DNA of 34,773 nucleotides from an uncultured Acetatifactor sp. (GCA_910584865.1 CAJUCE010000030.1:1-34773), one strand, 5' to 3'. Positions 7,200 through 14,800 are shown, counted from the first letter of the stretch. A program made the numbers and translations. The notes: a model not told the origin generated them from the sequence alone.

Positions 7200-8010
7200 T
7201 CCAGGCACCTCCCTCTCCGGCGTCAAAGAGGTCCGCGCCATCCGCCAGACAGTTGGCTACAATAGGGCGCTTCACCCAGTGGCTCTCCGAATTCAGTATG
7301 GTATTCAGAAAAGATCCGCGCACATATTTCAGACGGTCCGTCACATAATCCCCGTCCTCCGCCTTGATGTAGATGCCCTCCATAATTCCGCTTAAATCCG
7401 TCTGCCGCCGGGCCTCCTCTGCCTTTACTCCCGCTTTGCGGCACTGAACCGCAAAGCTTTGTTCCTTTTCTTCCGACACGAAGGCGCTTCTACCGATATA
7501 AGCCGCAATCTCCTGCACACTATTGTAATACCCCCGGGCCAGTACCCGGACAGAACGGATAAAGGGAGCCGCCGCCAGAAATTCCCTCCGTTTCCGGGTG
7601 GAAAAAAAGCGCCCCTCTTCCCTGTCAAAGATATCAAACTCCATGAAATAATGAGGCAGGCTGTCATAAAATACCGTGTGCTTTGCATACAGCCACTCCC
7701 CATACAATATATACCTGTCCTCCAGAAGGCGGCACAGCCTGTCTTCAAAGCAGCCTGCCCACAGCTTAAACAAATCAAACTGCCTTTCCCCATACCCGCC
7801 GTTCAAATAATGCCCCCTGCTCTGAAGCATCATCTTTCCGGAAGGGTCAAAACTGATTCCGCAGTTCGCACCGTCCACTTTTTCCTCCAGGACCAGATAT
7901 TTCCCCTGGATTTCCCCAAAATCCACGCATTTCAAATCTTCGTCCCCGATCTGCTCCCTGGATCCTTCCAGGTGGCGGGTACGGGGATATTTCAAAATCT
8001 GATTCATCAT
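7189..8010 (-). CDS. ATP-dependent RNA ligase (Rnl2-like nucleotidyltransferase)
   Basis: 273 residues. All nucleotidyltransferase motifs are visible: motif I EEKVDGAN (nucleophile Lys44), motif III LYGEWLY (102-108), motif IIIa MEFDIFD (123-129), motif IV EGIYIKAED (211-219) and motif V DRLKYVR (225-231). The enzyme would form a ligase-AMP adduct, transfer AMP to a 5'-phosphate and join it to a 3'-OH, most likely in RNA. The length fits a catalytic core with only a short C-terminal extension. The ATG at 8010 is chosen because homology-like sequence starts there and AGGAG lies upstream, although spacing is long (about 13 nt); a second ATG follows directly. The frame is open further upstream, but that part lacks ligase character. 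It is the first gene of the repair operon. Confidence 0.87.
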   Translation of the reverse strand: MMNQILKYPRTRHLEGSREQIGDEDLKCVDFGEIQGKYLVLEEKVDGANCGISFDPSGKMMLQSRGHYLNGGYGERQFDLFKLWAGCFEDRLCRLLEDRYILYGEWLYAKHTVFYDSLPHYFMEFDIFDREEGRFFSTRKRREFLAAAPFIRSVRVLARGYYNSVQEIAAYIGRSAFVSEEKEQSFAVQCRKAGVKAEEARRQTDLSGIMEGIYIKAEDGDYVTDRLKYVRGSFLNTILNSESHWVKRPIVANCLADGADLFDAGEGGAWNEG

Positions 8011-8235
8011 GATCGATTTCCATCTCCTCTCTTTAAAAGCCGGAAATGAAACAGAACCCCTGTCCTCCGGCCATATTCCAAAACGCGAGCCGTCTGCAAA
8101 AGACTTCTCAGGGTACAAAAACTACAGCCGCCGGCAATCTGTTAAAATTCGCCTGCGTCTGCGGTTCTGCCTTTCGTTTTTGAAATATGGTATTACATGG
8201 GGTCCTCCAATCTGAAATCAAAACTTCTGCTTTTC
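8011..8235 (-). promoter_or_regulatory. Long 5' leader of the RNA-repair operon
   Basis: About 220 nt lie between the promoter and the ligase start. It carries one minimal start-stop: a GGAGG-like site followed by ATG-TAA (minus strand, about 8188-8210). No riboswitch class is recognisable. Confidence 0.4.
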
Positions 8236-8264
8236 ACTATAACACGAAGGAATATTTTTGTCAA
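8236..8264 (-). promoter_or_regulatory. Sigma-A promoter of the RNA-repair operon
   Basis: Minus-strand -35 TTGACA (8259-8264), 17-bp spacer, -10 TATAGT (8236-8241). This is near consensus and in the correct orientation for the ligase/HD-Pnk genes. Confidence 0.75.
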
Positions 8265-8435
8265 TTTTTAGAGAGTCATTTTGGCGCCTTCTGTCAAAGC
8301 AATCGCTTCGATCGCAAGGCAACCTGATGGTTGCCTGGGATTGTCCGTGCATAATGCGCACGAAAACCCTGGCGGAGGCACCGAGTGAACAGTAACCATT
8401 TTATCGACGAATTCGACATCTTTTCCCGCCAGGTC
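8265..8435. other. Structured intergenic stretch between RNA-repair promoter and dtxR-like gene
   Basis: No gene. It contains a perfect 8-bp stem AGGCAACC-TGAT-GGTTGCCT (8317-8336). This may be enclosed by CAATC/GATTG pairing (about 8300 and 8340). It has no T-run and no match to an RNA class known to me. Confidence 0.4.
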
Positions 8436-8471
8436 TTGCATCCCTTTCCCGAACGTGTTAGGATAGACTTA
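8436..8471 (+). promoter_or_regulatory. Promoter with overlapping DtxR-box-like sequence
   Basis: -35 TTGCAT (8436-8441), 17-bp spacer, -10 TAGGAT (8459-8464). TTAGGATAGACTTA at 8458-8471 resembles the left part of the DtxR/IdeR box (TTAGGTTAGCCTAA), matching 11 of 14. It covers the -10 element, so iron-dependent autorepression is plausible. Confidence 0.45.
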
Positions 8472-8509
8472 TGGGCAGTCTTCGTCCCGGAAAGGAGTAC
8501 AATCATACC

Positions 8510-8902
8510 ATGAGCTACATCCAGCACAAAGCCGAGGAATCCCTGGAGGATTACCTGGAGACAATACTGATCTTAAGCAGGCGCCTTTCTGCGGTGCGCT
8601 CTATTGATGTGGCGGCCGAGATGAATTTTTCCAAGCCCAGCGTGAGCGTGGCCGTGAAGAATCTGAAGATGCGCGGATACATCACCGTTTCCGAGGATGG
8701 GCATCTCCATCTGACCCAGGAAGGGCAGAAAATCGCGGAGAGCGTCTACGAGCGCCACACCCTGCTGACGGACTGGCTGGTCCATCTGGGCATTGACCCT
8801 GATGTGGCCGCACGCGATGCCTGCAGGATGGAGCATGACATCACTTCCGAGAGCTATGAAGCCATGAAGAAATGCATCCTGTCCATTCTGGGGCGTGCCT
8901 GA
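8510..8902 (+). CDS. DtxR-family iron-dependent transcriptional repressor
   Basis: 130 residues from the ATG at 8510; an upstream in-frame ATG at 8471 is possible, but AAAGGAG at 8491-8497 and the family start (MSYIQ...EDYLETI) favour 8510. The N-terminal winged helix covers residues 10-70, with recognition helix SKPSVSVAVKNLKMRG. The dimerisation/metal domain follows, with His83 and the C105-x2-E108-H109 cluster. In DtxR the equivalent Cys-Glu-His are primary ligands; MntR proteins have Glu in place of the Cys, so an Fe(II) sensor is more likely than Mn. There is no SH3-like C-terminal domain, as is usual for short clostridial members. The adjacent convergent FeoB-associated peptide supports an iron role. 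Confidence 0.85.
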   Translation: MSYIQHKAEESLEDYLETILILSRRLSAVRSIDVAAEMNFSKPSVSVAVKNLKMRGYITVSEDGHLHLTQEGQKIAESVYERHTLLTDWLVHLGIDPDVAARDACRMEHDITSESYEAMKKCILSILGRA

Positions 8903-8911
8903 AAACTGCTT

Positions 8912-9103
8912 TCACTTCCGCGGAATATCTGGTTTCGCGGGATGGCAGGCACCGTTCATGGCACACAAGCTGCCCGCCGGGCAGCTGGCACAACCGCCAC
9001 AGGATGATTTTCCTTTTCTCTTACTGCGTACCATGATCACGATAACAGCCGCCACCACGAGAGCCAGGATGAGGCTGATGATAATCGTTGCCATATTCTC
9101 CAT
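8912..9103 (-). CDS. FeoB-associated Cys-rich membrane protein
   Basis: 63 residues (60 if the second ATG at 9094 is used). One N-terminal transmembrane helix (ATIIISLILALVVAAVIVIM) is followed by a basic stretch (RSKRKGK) and a Cys-rich cytoplasmic tail with CGGCASC, C and C. This is the architecture of the small proteins encoded next to feoB in many Clostridia, thought to assist ferrous iron transport. FeoB itself is absent from the window, so the gene is separated from its usual partner. It converges with the DtxR-family gene, ending 9 bp from it. The start is uncertain: no strong ribosome site precedes 9103, while GGAG lies only 3 nt before 9094. Confidence 0.8.
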   Translation of the reverse strand: MENMATIIISLILALVVAAVIVIMVRSKRKGKSSCGGCASCPAGSLCAMNGACHPAKPDIPRK

Positions 9104-9182
9104 AAATAATACAGCATGCGGATATCCCGCAAATCTGTAATTCCTTGCTATAACCGCATAATTCCTTCCACCATCCGCCTCC

Positions 9183-10553
9183 TCAAGCGTCTGCAGGCTG
9201 CGTCTCCAGCTTCCTGAACAGCCCAAGCAACACAAAACCGGCAATAATGGCAAGCAGGAATTCTGCAGTAACCTGAGCATAGGGCAGTCCATAGAGAGGG
9301 AATATTTTATTCAGAACAAATAATGCCGGTATTTCAAATATAATCTTTCTCAAAACGGCAAACAGCAAAGCCTTGTTCCCCATTCCGGTGGCCTGGAACA
9401 CACCTACCGCCAGGAAATCCACGCACATAAAGGGCAGCTGCAGGCACATCCCCCGCAGGAAGTGGCTTCCGTAGGCCACGATCACTTCATTATCCATGAA
9501 CATCCTGACAAGTGCCCCTGCAAAGACCAGATATCCGGCCGAAATCACAGCCACACAGCAGATTCCCAGCTTCATGCTGTAAAGAATCGTATCCTTCATG
9601 CGCCGATAATTTTTACTGGCGTAGGTGTAACCCACCAGCGGAAGGATTCCCTGAAACATACCGAAAAACAGATTCAGCGGCACCATATTGATCTTCTGGG
9701 CGATGCCCATGGATGCCACCACATCGGAGCCGAAGGAGGCTGAGAAATTATTCAGCAGGGTCATGCTGGTCACATTCAGCAGGTTCTGGATACAGGCGGG
9801 AATCCCCACCGCAAATATGCCCAGAAGAATGGTTTTATCAAAGGAAAAAAGCTTCGGCGATATGGACACACAGGTCTTCCCTCTCCTGACGAACAGCAGC
9901 ACGAAGAAATAACAGCATGCCAGCGTATTGCCCAGGAAAGTGGCAAGCCCGGCGCCTGCAGCCCCCATATCCAGTCCCCAGGGCAGGATAAAGATCGGAT
10001 CCAGTATCATATTGAGGACACAACCGCTGATGGTACCGATGCTGGCATGGAAAGTGGCGCCTTCCGAACGGACCATATATGCCATAACTACGTTCAAAAT
10101 CGCCGGAACTGCCCCGCAGCATACTGTCCACTGCATATAGGCACCGGTGGCTGCCAGAGTATTTTCCTCCGCCCCCAACAGCTCCAGCAGACCGGTACGG
10201 AAAATGATGCTCAACAGAGAGAACAGGAAGGAGCAAAATACCGTACAATAAAATCCGATCACAGAACAACGTTTCACCGTGACATAATCATGCCGTCCCA
10301 ATGCACGGCTCATCATGCTGCTGGTACCTGCACCGAACAGGTTATTTATGGCATTGAAAGCCAGCATCAACGGCGCCACCAGAGTGACGGCCGCATTCTG
10401 TATCGGATCATTGAGCATGCCTACAAAATAGGTATCTGCCAGATTATAAACGATGGTGATCAGAGAGCTGATAATCGTCGGTATGATAAGCTGTCTTACT
10501 GCGGCGGGTACTGCTGTCCTCTCAAAAAGTTCGGTCTTGTCCTTATTTTTCAT
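9183..10553 (-). CDS. MATE-family multidrug efflux transporter
   Basis: 456 residues starting at ATG 10553 (GGAG 7 nt upstream; a GTG directly before it is a weaker alternative). About twelve hydrophobic helices are visible. The N-terminus has the typical PAAVRQLIIPTIISSLITIV and YNLADTYFVG segments, and the duplicated half begins near GIFAVGIPACIQNLLN. MATE proteins exchange Na+ or H+ for cationic drugs or metabolites at the cytoplasmic membrane. The long leader contains a 44-bp sequence duplication. A dyad upstream of its promoter matches the control site of the ABC/two-component cluster, so it may answer to the same signal. Confidence 0.92.
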   Translation of the reverse strand: MKNKDKTELFERTAVPAAVRQLIIPTIISSLITIVYNLADTYFVGMLNDPIQNAAVTLVAPLMLAFNAINNLFGAGTSSMMSRALGRHDYVTVKRCSVIGFYCTVFCSFLFSLLSIIFRTGLLELLGAEENTLAATGAYMQWTVCCGAVPAILNVVMAYMVRSEGATFHASIGTISGCVLNMILDPIFILPWGLDMGAAGAGLATFLGNTLACCYFFVLLFVRRGKTCVSISPKLFSFDKTILLGIFAVGIPACIQNLLNVTSMTLLNNFSASFGSDVVASMGIAQKINMVPLNLFFGMFQGILPLVGYTYASKNYRRMKDTILYSMKLGICCVAVISAGYLVFAGALVRMFMDNEVIVAYGSHFLRGMCLQLPFMCVDFLAVGVFQATGMGNKALLFAVLRKIIFEIPALFVLNKIFPLYGLPYAQVTAEFLLAIIAGFVLLGLFRKLETQPADA

Positions 10554-10604
10554 CACTATTCTCCATTCTCTATATCCTGCGAAGCCATTGATCTACCATT
10601 AGTA

Positions 10605-10648
10605 AGATGGCCATCCGGCCGTTTCCTGCCAAGAATAAGGACCATTAT
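10605..10648. repeat. 44-bp direct repeat, copy nearer to the MATE gene
   Basis: Matches 10675-10718 at 43 of 44 bases, offset 70 bp. Each copy holds the perfect palindrome GATGGCCATC. It lies in the untranslated leader of the MATE gene. Minus-strand sequence at its upstream end is CATAATGG, where the other copy has the promoter TATAATAG. Confidence 0.85.
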
Positions 10649-10674
10649 GCCCTGTGCATAGCAACGCACATGGC

Positions 10675-10718
10675 AGATGGCCATCCGGCCGTTTCCTGCC
10701 AAGAATAAGGACTATTAT
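10675..10718. repeat. 44-bp direct repeat, copy overlapping the MATE promoter
   Basis: Second copy of 10605-10648. Its upstream end overlaps the -10 TATAAT (10714-10719), so the repeat covers the start of transcription. Confidence 0.85.
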
Positions 10719-10719
10719 A
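10714..10719 (-). promoter_or_regulatory. -10 element of the MATE gene
   Basis: Minus-strand TATAAT at 10714-10719. No good -35 lies 16-18 bp upstream, which suggests a promoter that needs an activator. A dyad is centred about 54 bp upstream of it. Confidence 0.5.
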
Positions 10720-10758
10720 CTATAATTTCATGCGCTTCGGCGTATTTTGATTCAGAAG

Positions 10759-10782
10759 TTGACTCAATGTCCTTCGAATCAA
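10759..10782. promoter_or_regulatory. Operator-like dyad upstream of the MATE gene
   Basis: TTGACTCAA-N6-TCGAATCAA. On the minus strand, 23 of 25 bases match the perfect dyad at 19354-19378 in front of the response regulator, with the same orientation relative to the downstream gene. A 17-base core is identical. Confidence 0.6.
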
Positions 10783-10917
10783 CATTTTACCATATTTTGT
10801 ATCTATAAGCCATCCCATTTTTCGGATATCTGTCGTCCCTTTCCGGAAGCCACGTCCAAAATCAGCACTAATTCAGCCCAGCCCAAAATTCGCCCCAAAA
10901 TTCGTTTCAATTTAGTA

Positions 10918-10946
10918 TTGACAAATCAAATGTACCGCTTTATAAT
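10918..10946 (+). promoter_or_regulatory. Promoter of the T-box/trpB unit
   Basis: -35 TTGACA (10918-10923), 17-bp spacer, -10 TATAAT (10941-10946). This is full consensus, suitable for a leader controlled by premature termination. Confidence 0.85.
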
Positions 10947-10976
10947 GAATCCCAAGTAAATACTTTAAACCGTTGA

Positions 10977-11255
10977 AGCGGGGATAACGGCAATGATGCC
11001 TTTACAGAGAGTCCGGGATGCTGAGAACCGGGTAAGAAACAAATTGCCAAATGGGCCGCTGAGGGCGCAGTCAAATGTGTTTTACACAGAGTATTCTGCG
11101 ACGTTGGGCAGACGTAATTTGCCGGGGGTATGTTAGTATCCTGCTAAGGGCACGGCCGAGGCCGTGAATCAAGGTGGCACCGCGGATAAGCTTGTACGAT
11201 TTAGGTACAGCATTCGTCCTTGACAGATTATATTTTCTGTCGGGACGTTTTTTTA
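10977..11255 (+). ncRNA. T-box riboswitch, tryptophan-specific
   Basis: The conserved T-box segment AAGGTGGCACCGCGG is at 11171-11185, followed by a terminator. In stem I the lower helix AGCGG (10977-10981)/CCGCT (11056-11060) and the upper helix GGCAAT/ATTGCC (11043-11048) enclose the specifier loop. Its 3' strand reads AAATGGG, placing UGG (Trp) at 11052-11054. The bulge TGGC can pair with GCCA of an uncharged tRNA-Trp, whose discriminator base is G. Uncharged tRNA-Trp should stabilise the antiterminator and allow transcription of the TrpB-like gene downstream. Confidence 0.93.
11215..11255 (+). terminator. T-box terminator
   Basis: Stem CGTCCTTGACAGA / TCTGTCGGGACG with one bulge, then a seven-base T-run. 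It is mutually exclusive with the T-box antiterminator. Confidence 0.88.
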
Positions 11256-11380
11256 TGTACAGAGCCCTGGCATACAGGCCGCTGGCCCAGCCCGGTAACT
11301 GCGCGGCAGGAGGGTGGCATTCCTCTGCCGGATTATGATTATGACAGGCTTCCCCGGCGGAATGAAAAAGGAGGCAGCAT

Positions 11381-11443
11381 ATGTTAATGACAAAACGATG
11401 GCGCCCCCAGGGACGCCCTCCTGAACAGAACCCGGTAAAATGA
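11381..11443 (+). CDS. Possible 20-residue leader peptide with one Trp codon
   Basis: ATG preceded by a strong AAAGGAGG site (7 nt spacing). The product has 20 residues, starts MLMTKRW and ends in NPVK with TGA. The single Trp codon (11399-11401) is immediately at the base of a hairpin (GGCG/CGCC with an inner CCC/GGG). It lies between the T-box terminator and trpB, whose own start is 63 bp further on. This could be a second, translational tryptophan check, as in trp attenuator leaders, but one Trp codon is fewer than usual. It may be a chance ORF. Confidence 0.4.
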   Translation: MLMTKRWRPQGRPPEQNPVK

Positions 11444-11506
11444 AATTAACGCGGAAATGACACCAAAAACAGAATTAGTCTCCGAATCAACACGGAGGAA
11501 ACAAGA

Positions 11507-12895
11507 ATGGAGGAAATAAAAATGAGCAATGAGAAAATCCCTTATAAAATCTACCTGAACGAATCCGAGATGCCCAAAGCATGGTACAATCTGCGTGCAG
11601 ACATGAAGGTGAAGCCCGCACCCCTTTTGAATCCCGGCACCCACCTTCCCATGAAGGAGGAAGAGCTGGACGGCGTCTTCTGTGAGGAGCTTGTGAAGCA
11701 GGAACTGGATGATACTACGCCCTACTTTGAGATCCCCGAAGAGATTCGCAATTTTTACAAAATGTACCGCCCCTCTCCTCTGGTCCGCGCCTATTGCCTG
11801 GAGGAAAAGCTGGGCACTCCGGCAAAGATATACTATAAGTTTGAAGGCAACAATACCAGCGGCAGCCATAAGCTGAATTCTGCCATCGCCCAGGCCTATT
11901 ACGCAAAGAAGCAGGGACTGAAGGGCGTAACCACGGAGACCGGCGCGGGACAATGGGGCACCGCCCTTTCCATGGCCTGTGCCTATCTGGGGCTGGACTG
12001 CAAGGTGTATATGGTAAAATGCTCCTATGAGCAAAAGCCCTTCCGCCGTGAAGTGATGCGGACCTACGGCGCATCGGTGACTCCTTCTCCTTCCATGGAG
12101 ACCCAGGTAGGAAGGAAGATTCTGGCAGAGCATCCGGGTACCTCCGGAAGTCTGGGCTGCGCCATATCCGAGGCGGTGGAAAAGGCTGTCTCCAGCGAAG
12201 GATACCGCTATGTGCTCGGCAGCGTGCTCAACCAGGTGCTGCTGCATCAATCGGTGATCGGCCTGGAGGCCAAGTCTGCCTTTGACAAATACGGCGTGAA
12301 GCCGGATGTAATTATCGGCTGTGCCGGCGGCGGCTCCAACTTAGGCGGCCTCATCTCGCCGTTTATGGGCGAAAAGCTTCGGGGAGAGGCGGACTACCGC
12401 ATTATCGCCGTAGAACCTGCCTCCTGCCCCAGCTTCACAAGAGGGGTGTACACTTATGATTTCTGCGATACAGGCATGGTATGCCCTCTTGCCAAGATGT
12501 ATACGCTGGGCAGCGACTTTATTCCTTCCGCAAATCACGCAGGAGGTTTACGCTACCATGGCATGAGCTCCACCCTGTCGGAGCTTTACCACCAGGGGCT
12601 GATGGAGGCCACCAGCGTAAAGCAGACGGATGTGTTTGAGGCGGCGGAATACTTTGCACGGGTGGAGGGAATCCTTCCTGCCCCGGAAAGCTCCCATGCC
12701 ATCCGCGTAGCCATTGACGAAGCTGTCAAATGCAGGGAAACAGGGGAAGAAAAGACCATACTGTTCGGCCTTACCGGTACGGGATACTTTGACATGGTGG
12801 CCTATGAAAAATTCCATGACGGCCAGATGACTGACTATATCCCCACCGATGAAGAACTGAAAATGTACCGCAGCAAGCTTCCGAAAGTAGAATAA
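11507..12895 (+). CDS. trpB: TrpB2-type tryptophan synthase beta subunit (PLP enzyme)
   Basis: 462 residues, longer than the usual ~400-residue TrpB1 and typical of TrpB2. The PLP-binding lysine is Lys122 in NNTSGSHKLNSA. ETGAGQWGTALS is the substrate-carboxylate loop and CAGGGSNLGG the phosphate-binding loop. The enzyme joins indole and serine (or phosphoserine) to make tryptophan and can act without TrpA. No trpA or other trp genes are near, fitting a stand-alone indole-salvage role. The ATG at 11507 has CGGAGGAAAC upstream; a second start at 11522 with its own GGAGG is possible. Control by a Trp T-box directly supports the assignment. Confidence 0.93.
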   Translation: MEEIKMSNEKIPYKIYLNESEMPKAWYNLRADMKVKPAPLLNPGTHLPMKEEELDGVFCEELVKQELDDTTPYFEIPEEIRNFYKMYRPSPLVRAYCLEEKLGTPAKIYYKFEGNNTSGSHKLNSAIAQAYYAKKQGLKGVTTETGAGQWGTALSMACAYLGLDCKVYMVKCSYEQKPFRREVMRTYGASVTPSPSMETQVGRKILAEHPGTSGSLGCAISEAVEKAVSSEGYRYVLGSVLNQVLLHQSVIGLEAKSAFDKYGVKPDVIIGCAGGGSNLGGLISPFMGEKLRGEADYRIIAVEPASCPSFTRGVYTYDFCDTGMVCPLAKMYTLGSDFIPSANHAGGLRYHGMSSTLSELYHQGLMEATSVKQTDVFEAAEYFARVEGILPAPESSHAIRVAIDEAVKCRETGEEKTILFGLTGTGYFDMVAYEKFHDGQMTDYIPTDEELKMYRSKLPKVE

Positions 12896-12945
12896 CGGCC
12901 CGCATAAAGCAGTGCTATTTCCTATAAGATAAACTAACAAACCGA

Positions 12946-12988
12946 GGCGCCTCCGAAAAACCAATCTCCGGATGCGCCCCGTTTTTTT
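12946..12988 (+). terminator. Terminator after trpB
   Basis: GGCGCCTCCG (12946-12955) pairs with CGGATGCGCC (12969-12978) with one mismatch, followed by CCG and seven T. It may also serve the convergent MerR-type gene. Confidence 0.85.
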
Positions 12989-13079
12989 GCAATGTCAGAT
13001 GCCTTTTTATACTGCAATGATAATACAAAATTCCCCTTGAAAATTGGCGGAAAATAACGGATATAACCTGCTCGCTTTC

Positions 13080-14630
13080 TTACCTCCGGAACACATACCA
13101 GTAGGGTTTGTCCCCTCCGTAGGAATAGTCCCCGCTCTTCCACTGGACAAACAGATACTCCGCCCGCCCAATCTTCCGGATCCGATACAGGCTGGCCGTA
13201 GACCGGGGATTACAGATTACATACCCGTTCATCCAGCGCCATACCTCCGGTCCGTCGGTGTGGAAGCTGCCGTCCTCCCGGTTCCGGAAACTGTTTTCCA
13301 TCCCCCCGCCTTCCAGAAATCGAGCATTTCTCCAGTAAAGCGCTTCATAGGGAAGCACCGTGCCGGGAGTGCCGGGATCAAAGTCTTCTACCTCCTGCAC
13401 AAAATCACACACCTTCCATTCCCCCAGAACGGAGCTGTCCTCTGCCGGCAGGTCCGGAATCTGGTCCACCACCATAATGTCCTGCCTCCTGTAGGCTTTT
13501 GCATCCGTCTTCCGGAAAACCCACAGCTCCGGCCTGCCGCCCCGGTAATAATTGGCTCCCTTGAACTCCAGAAACAGATAAGTTTCCCCTTGGATGATCT
13601 CCAGGGTATATGAATTCCGGCTCTTCCGGGGCGGATAACCGCAGTCGGCCAGCACCGCCCCCTTCGTCCAGCCGAGCCACCAGTACCGCTCCCCACCCGG
13701 CAGGAAGTACAGCCCGTTTGCCATCTCCTCTATCGCGCCGGACTTCTGCTTCAGGGGATGGAACATTTCCCGGCAGGGCAGGAAGTCGATCATCTCCCAG
13801 TGCCCGATGACCTCCTCGTCATTTTCAAAGGGCAGATCGATATCCTCGTTCCTGCTGACATCATAATCCCCCAGTTTCACCACGGGCAGCTTGATCTCCA
13901 CTGTCTCATCCTCATACATGATCTTGTATACCGGGCCTACAATCTGGTAGTCGTGGTCCAGAACATATTTCTGGAGGAATGCCGACGCTTCCTCATATTC
14001 TCCCCGGGTACAGACCAGGCCGGCGGTATCTTCCGCAAAGAAGAGCTCCTTCTCGGAAAATCCGCAGGATTTGGGAAGCTTTCCTGTGATCTCCACCCCG
14101 AATCCCATATCAAAATTTTGGCTTCCATATTCGGTCTCATAATCAATCAACACTGTCCTGCGTCCGGCAATCCCGGGTATGGCATCCCGCATTTTTTTCA
14201 GAATCTGGTCCTCTTCCGTTTTCGAGGAAATAAGTTTCCGGTCATATGCCAGACGGATTCCGTCGCTTCTTCTTATCACAATATCAAACATAAACTTACG
14301 CTCCTTTAACTCTGCATTCAAGTTTCGAAGGATGGATATGCGGTTCTCGGTCTGTCGCTGCAGCCTGCACAGTTCTTCTTCCTTACCCTTAAGGACGGCG
14401 GAAAATTTCTCCCGGGGCAGCATGAACATTTCCCTGATCTCCCTGAGACTGAAACCAAGCTCCTTCAGCGCGATGATCCGGTAACAGTCAGACAGTTTCA
14501 CCGCGCTGTAATAACGGTATCCCGTCATATCATCAACATAATCCGGCGGCAGAAGCCCTTCATTGTCGTAGAAGCGCAGGGTCTTCACCGGTATTCTGCA
14601 CAGTTTGGAAAGTTCACCGATTTTATACAC
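13080..14630 (-). CDS. MerR-family regulator with GyrI-like domain and duplicated lipocalin-like C-terminal domain
   Basis: 516 residues starting at GTG 14630 (GGAGGG, 6-nt spacing). Residues 1-70 are a MerR winged helix (YKIGELSKL, KTLRFYDNEGLLPP, TGYRYY). A coiled coil of about 75-112 follows, then a GyrI-like effector region (about 113-260). Two related ~100-residue modules come next: 274-373 (IGHWEMIDF to ELWVFRK) and 401-516 (LGEWKVCDF to PYWYVFRR). Both begin G-x-W and end with EYLF/TYLF, a Gly-rich turn and a WVF/YVF strand. Similar modules occur at the ends of some BlaR1-like M56 proteins in Bacillota. MerR proteins of 250-300 residues are usual, so this one is nearly doubled. The ligand is unknown. 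Confidence 0.82.
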   Translation of the reverse strand: MYKIGELSKLCRIPVKTLRFYDNEGLLPPDYVDDMTGYRYYSAVKLSDCYRIIALKELGFSLREIREMFMLPREKFSAVLKGKEEELCRLQRQTENRISILRNLNAELKERKFMFDIVIRRSDGIRLAYDRKLISSKTEEDQILKKMRDAIPGIAGRRTVLIDYETEYGSQNFDMGFGVEITGKLPKSCGFSEKELFFAEDTAGLVCTRGEYEEASAFLQKYVLDHDYQIVGPVYKIMYEDETVEIKLPVVKLGDYDVSRNEDIDLPFENDEEVIGHWEMIDFLPCREMFHPLKQKSGAIEEMANGLYFLPGGERYWWLGWTKGAVLADCGYPPRKSRNSYTLEIIQGETYLFLEFKGANYYRGGRPELWVFRKTDAKAYRRQDIMVVDQIPDLPAEDSSVLGEWKVCDFVQEVEDFDPGTPGTVLPYEALYWRNARFLEGGGMENSFRNREDGSFHTDGPEVWRWMNGYVICNPRSTASLYRIRKIGRAEYLFVQWKSGDYSYGGDKPYWYVFRR

Positions 14631-14800
14631 AACAATCCCTCCATTATTAAGTTTGGCATCTGCCCCGCCCGGCACCCGGGCATGAACAGAGTATTTCCGG
14701 CCGCGAAAGGAATGCTTCCGTAAATCCTCTGGGCACCGTGCAGGGCAGACGCTGTTTTAATTTAGCGCAGTGACATTTCTTAGCCGGGCTTGTATCCGTA

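Noticed and set aside
8300..8360. Possible small structured RNA or riboswitch
   Set aside because: Only one clear 8-bp hairpin, no match to a known class and no terminator or expression platform; kept as a structured intergenic stretch.
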